Shown here one piece after another: positions 63,903 to 64,000 of a stretch of 64,000 nucleotides of DNA. How positions within the stretch are numbered: position 1 is the stretch's first letter; every line of letters starts with the position of its first letter. The notes beneath the pieces are model-generated. The model did no database searches and was not told the origin of the DNA. It saw only the letters and a list, made by a program, of their open reading frames with translations. The stretch spans positions 206,719 to 270,718 of the forward strand of contig DASVVO010000052.1 in the NCBI GenBank assembly GCA_036386515.1. The letters run 5' to 3'. Source of the stretch: JAIVJZ01 sp036386515. GTDB lineage: Bacteria; Acidobacteriota; Blastocatellia; Pyrinomonadales; Pyrinomonadaceae. Both the position numbers and the translations under genes were made by a program.

Positions 63903-64000
63903 TTAGTCGAATAGACCTATTTGCGTATCTTCGACCTCTTTGTGACGTTGGATGTATTTCCGAATCACTTCCGCCGTCACTTTATCACCCACCGTTCTGG
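63903..64000 (-). CDS. Transposase C-terminus, IS200/IS605 TnpA-like (partial)
   Basis: Only the last 32 codons lie in the window, ending at TAA 63905-63903. The residues RTVGDKVTAEVIRKYIQRHK, followed by EVEDTQIGLFD, resemble the C-terminal helix of IS200/IS605-family TnpA transposases, in which a TVGxV-VIRKYI line ends the HUH domain. The bulk of the gene is beyond the right edge, so the tyrosine and HUH motif cannot be checked. It is in the position and orientation that puts its right end next to the broken oxidase gene. Confidence 0.6.
   Translation of the reverse strand, partial: RTVGDKVTAEVIRKYIQRHKEVEDTQIGLFD

Overview
The window reads as a stretch of a G+C-rich Gram-negative-type chromosome. 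Gene content suggests an Acidobacteriota member, possibly Blastocatellia/Pyrinomonadaceae-like: a soluble-receptor che operon, a cNMP-kinase paired with a response regulator-reductase, a CysO-type cysteine pathway, an archaeal-type ATP ligase beside ung, and many SnoaL/DoxX/VOC/NIPSNAP single genes. This placement is inference from gene content only; there is no rRNA or tRNA gene to anchor it.

Layout. 1-10 kb (+): the end of an aldo/keto reductase, then a xylose-type ABC importer (lipoprotein, double ATPase, permease) with xylulokinase and xylose isomerase, followed by a YdcF-like protein, a nitrilase-fold amidase and a Gfo/Idh/MocA oxidoreductase. 10-16.1 kb (-): a cysteine-biosynthesis operon read as cysteine synthase, JAMM hydrolase, a sulfur carrier-E1-rhodanese fusion, then PEP carboxylase. 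It is preceded by what looks like a complete cysteine attenuator: promoter, leader peptide with six Cys codons, antiterminator arm and intrinsic terminator. 16.1-19.3 kb (-): a cNMP-binding histidine kinase and a response regulator-thioredoxin reductase fusion lacking the redox CxxC. 19.6-23 kb: an AlkA-like glycosylase, small proteins, and a fatty acid desaturase.

23.1-35.8 kb (-) is one chemosensory operon: cheY, cheA, cheW, a soluble receptor, a PAS-HEAT protein, cheR, cheB, a second cheY, cheC and a hybrid kinase. 36-45.7 kb holds small housekeeping or stress genes, ung beside an ATP-dependent DNA ligase, a methyltransferase and small unknowns. 45.7-54.7 kb (-) is a tightly packed predicted defence operon: SNF2 helicase, AIPR-family protein with a nuclease-like N-terminus, then type III Mod and Res.

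From about 54.7 kb base composition becomes clearly more A+T-rich and gene organisation changes to single genes separated by strong terminators and by remnants: two cupin fragments, the tail of a threonine/serine dehydratase, the head of a DJ-1/PfpI protein, and a pyridoxamine-oxidase-family gene cut off by what looks like an IS200/IS605 element running out of the right edge.

The strongest candidate for an undescribed system is the cysteine attenuator at 15886-16123. The second is the SNF2-AIPR-Mod-Res operon.
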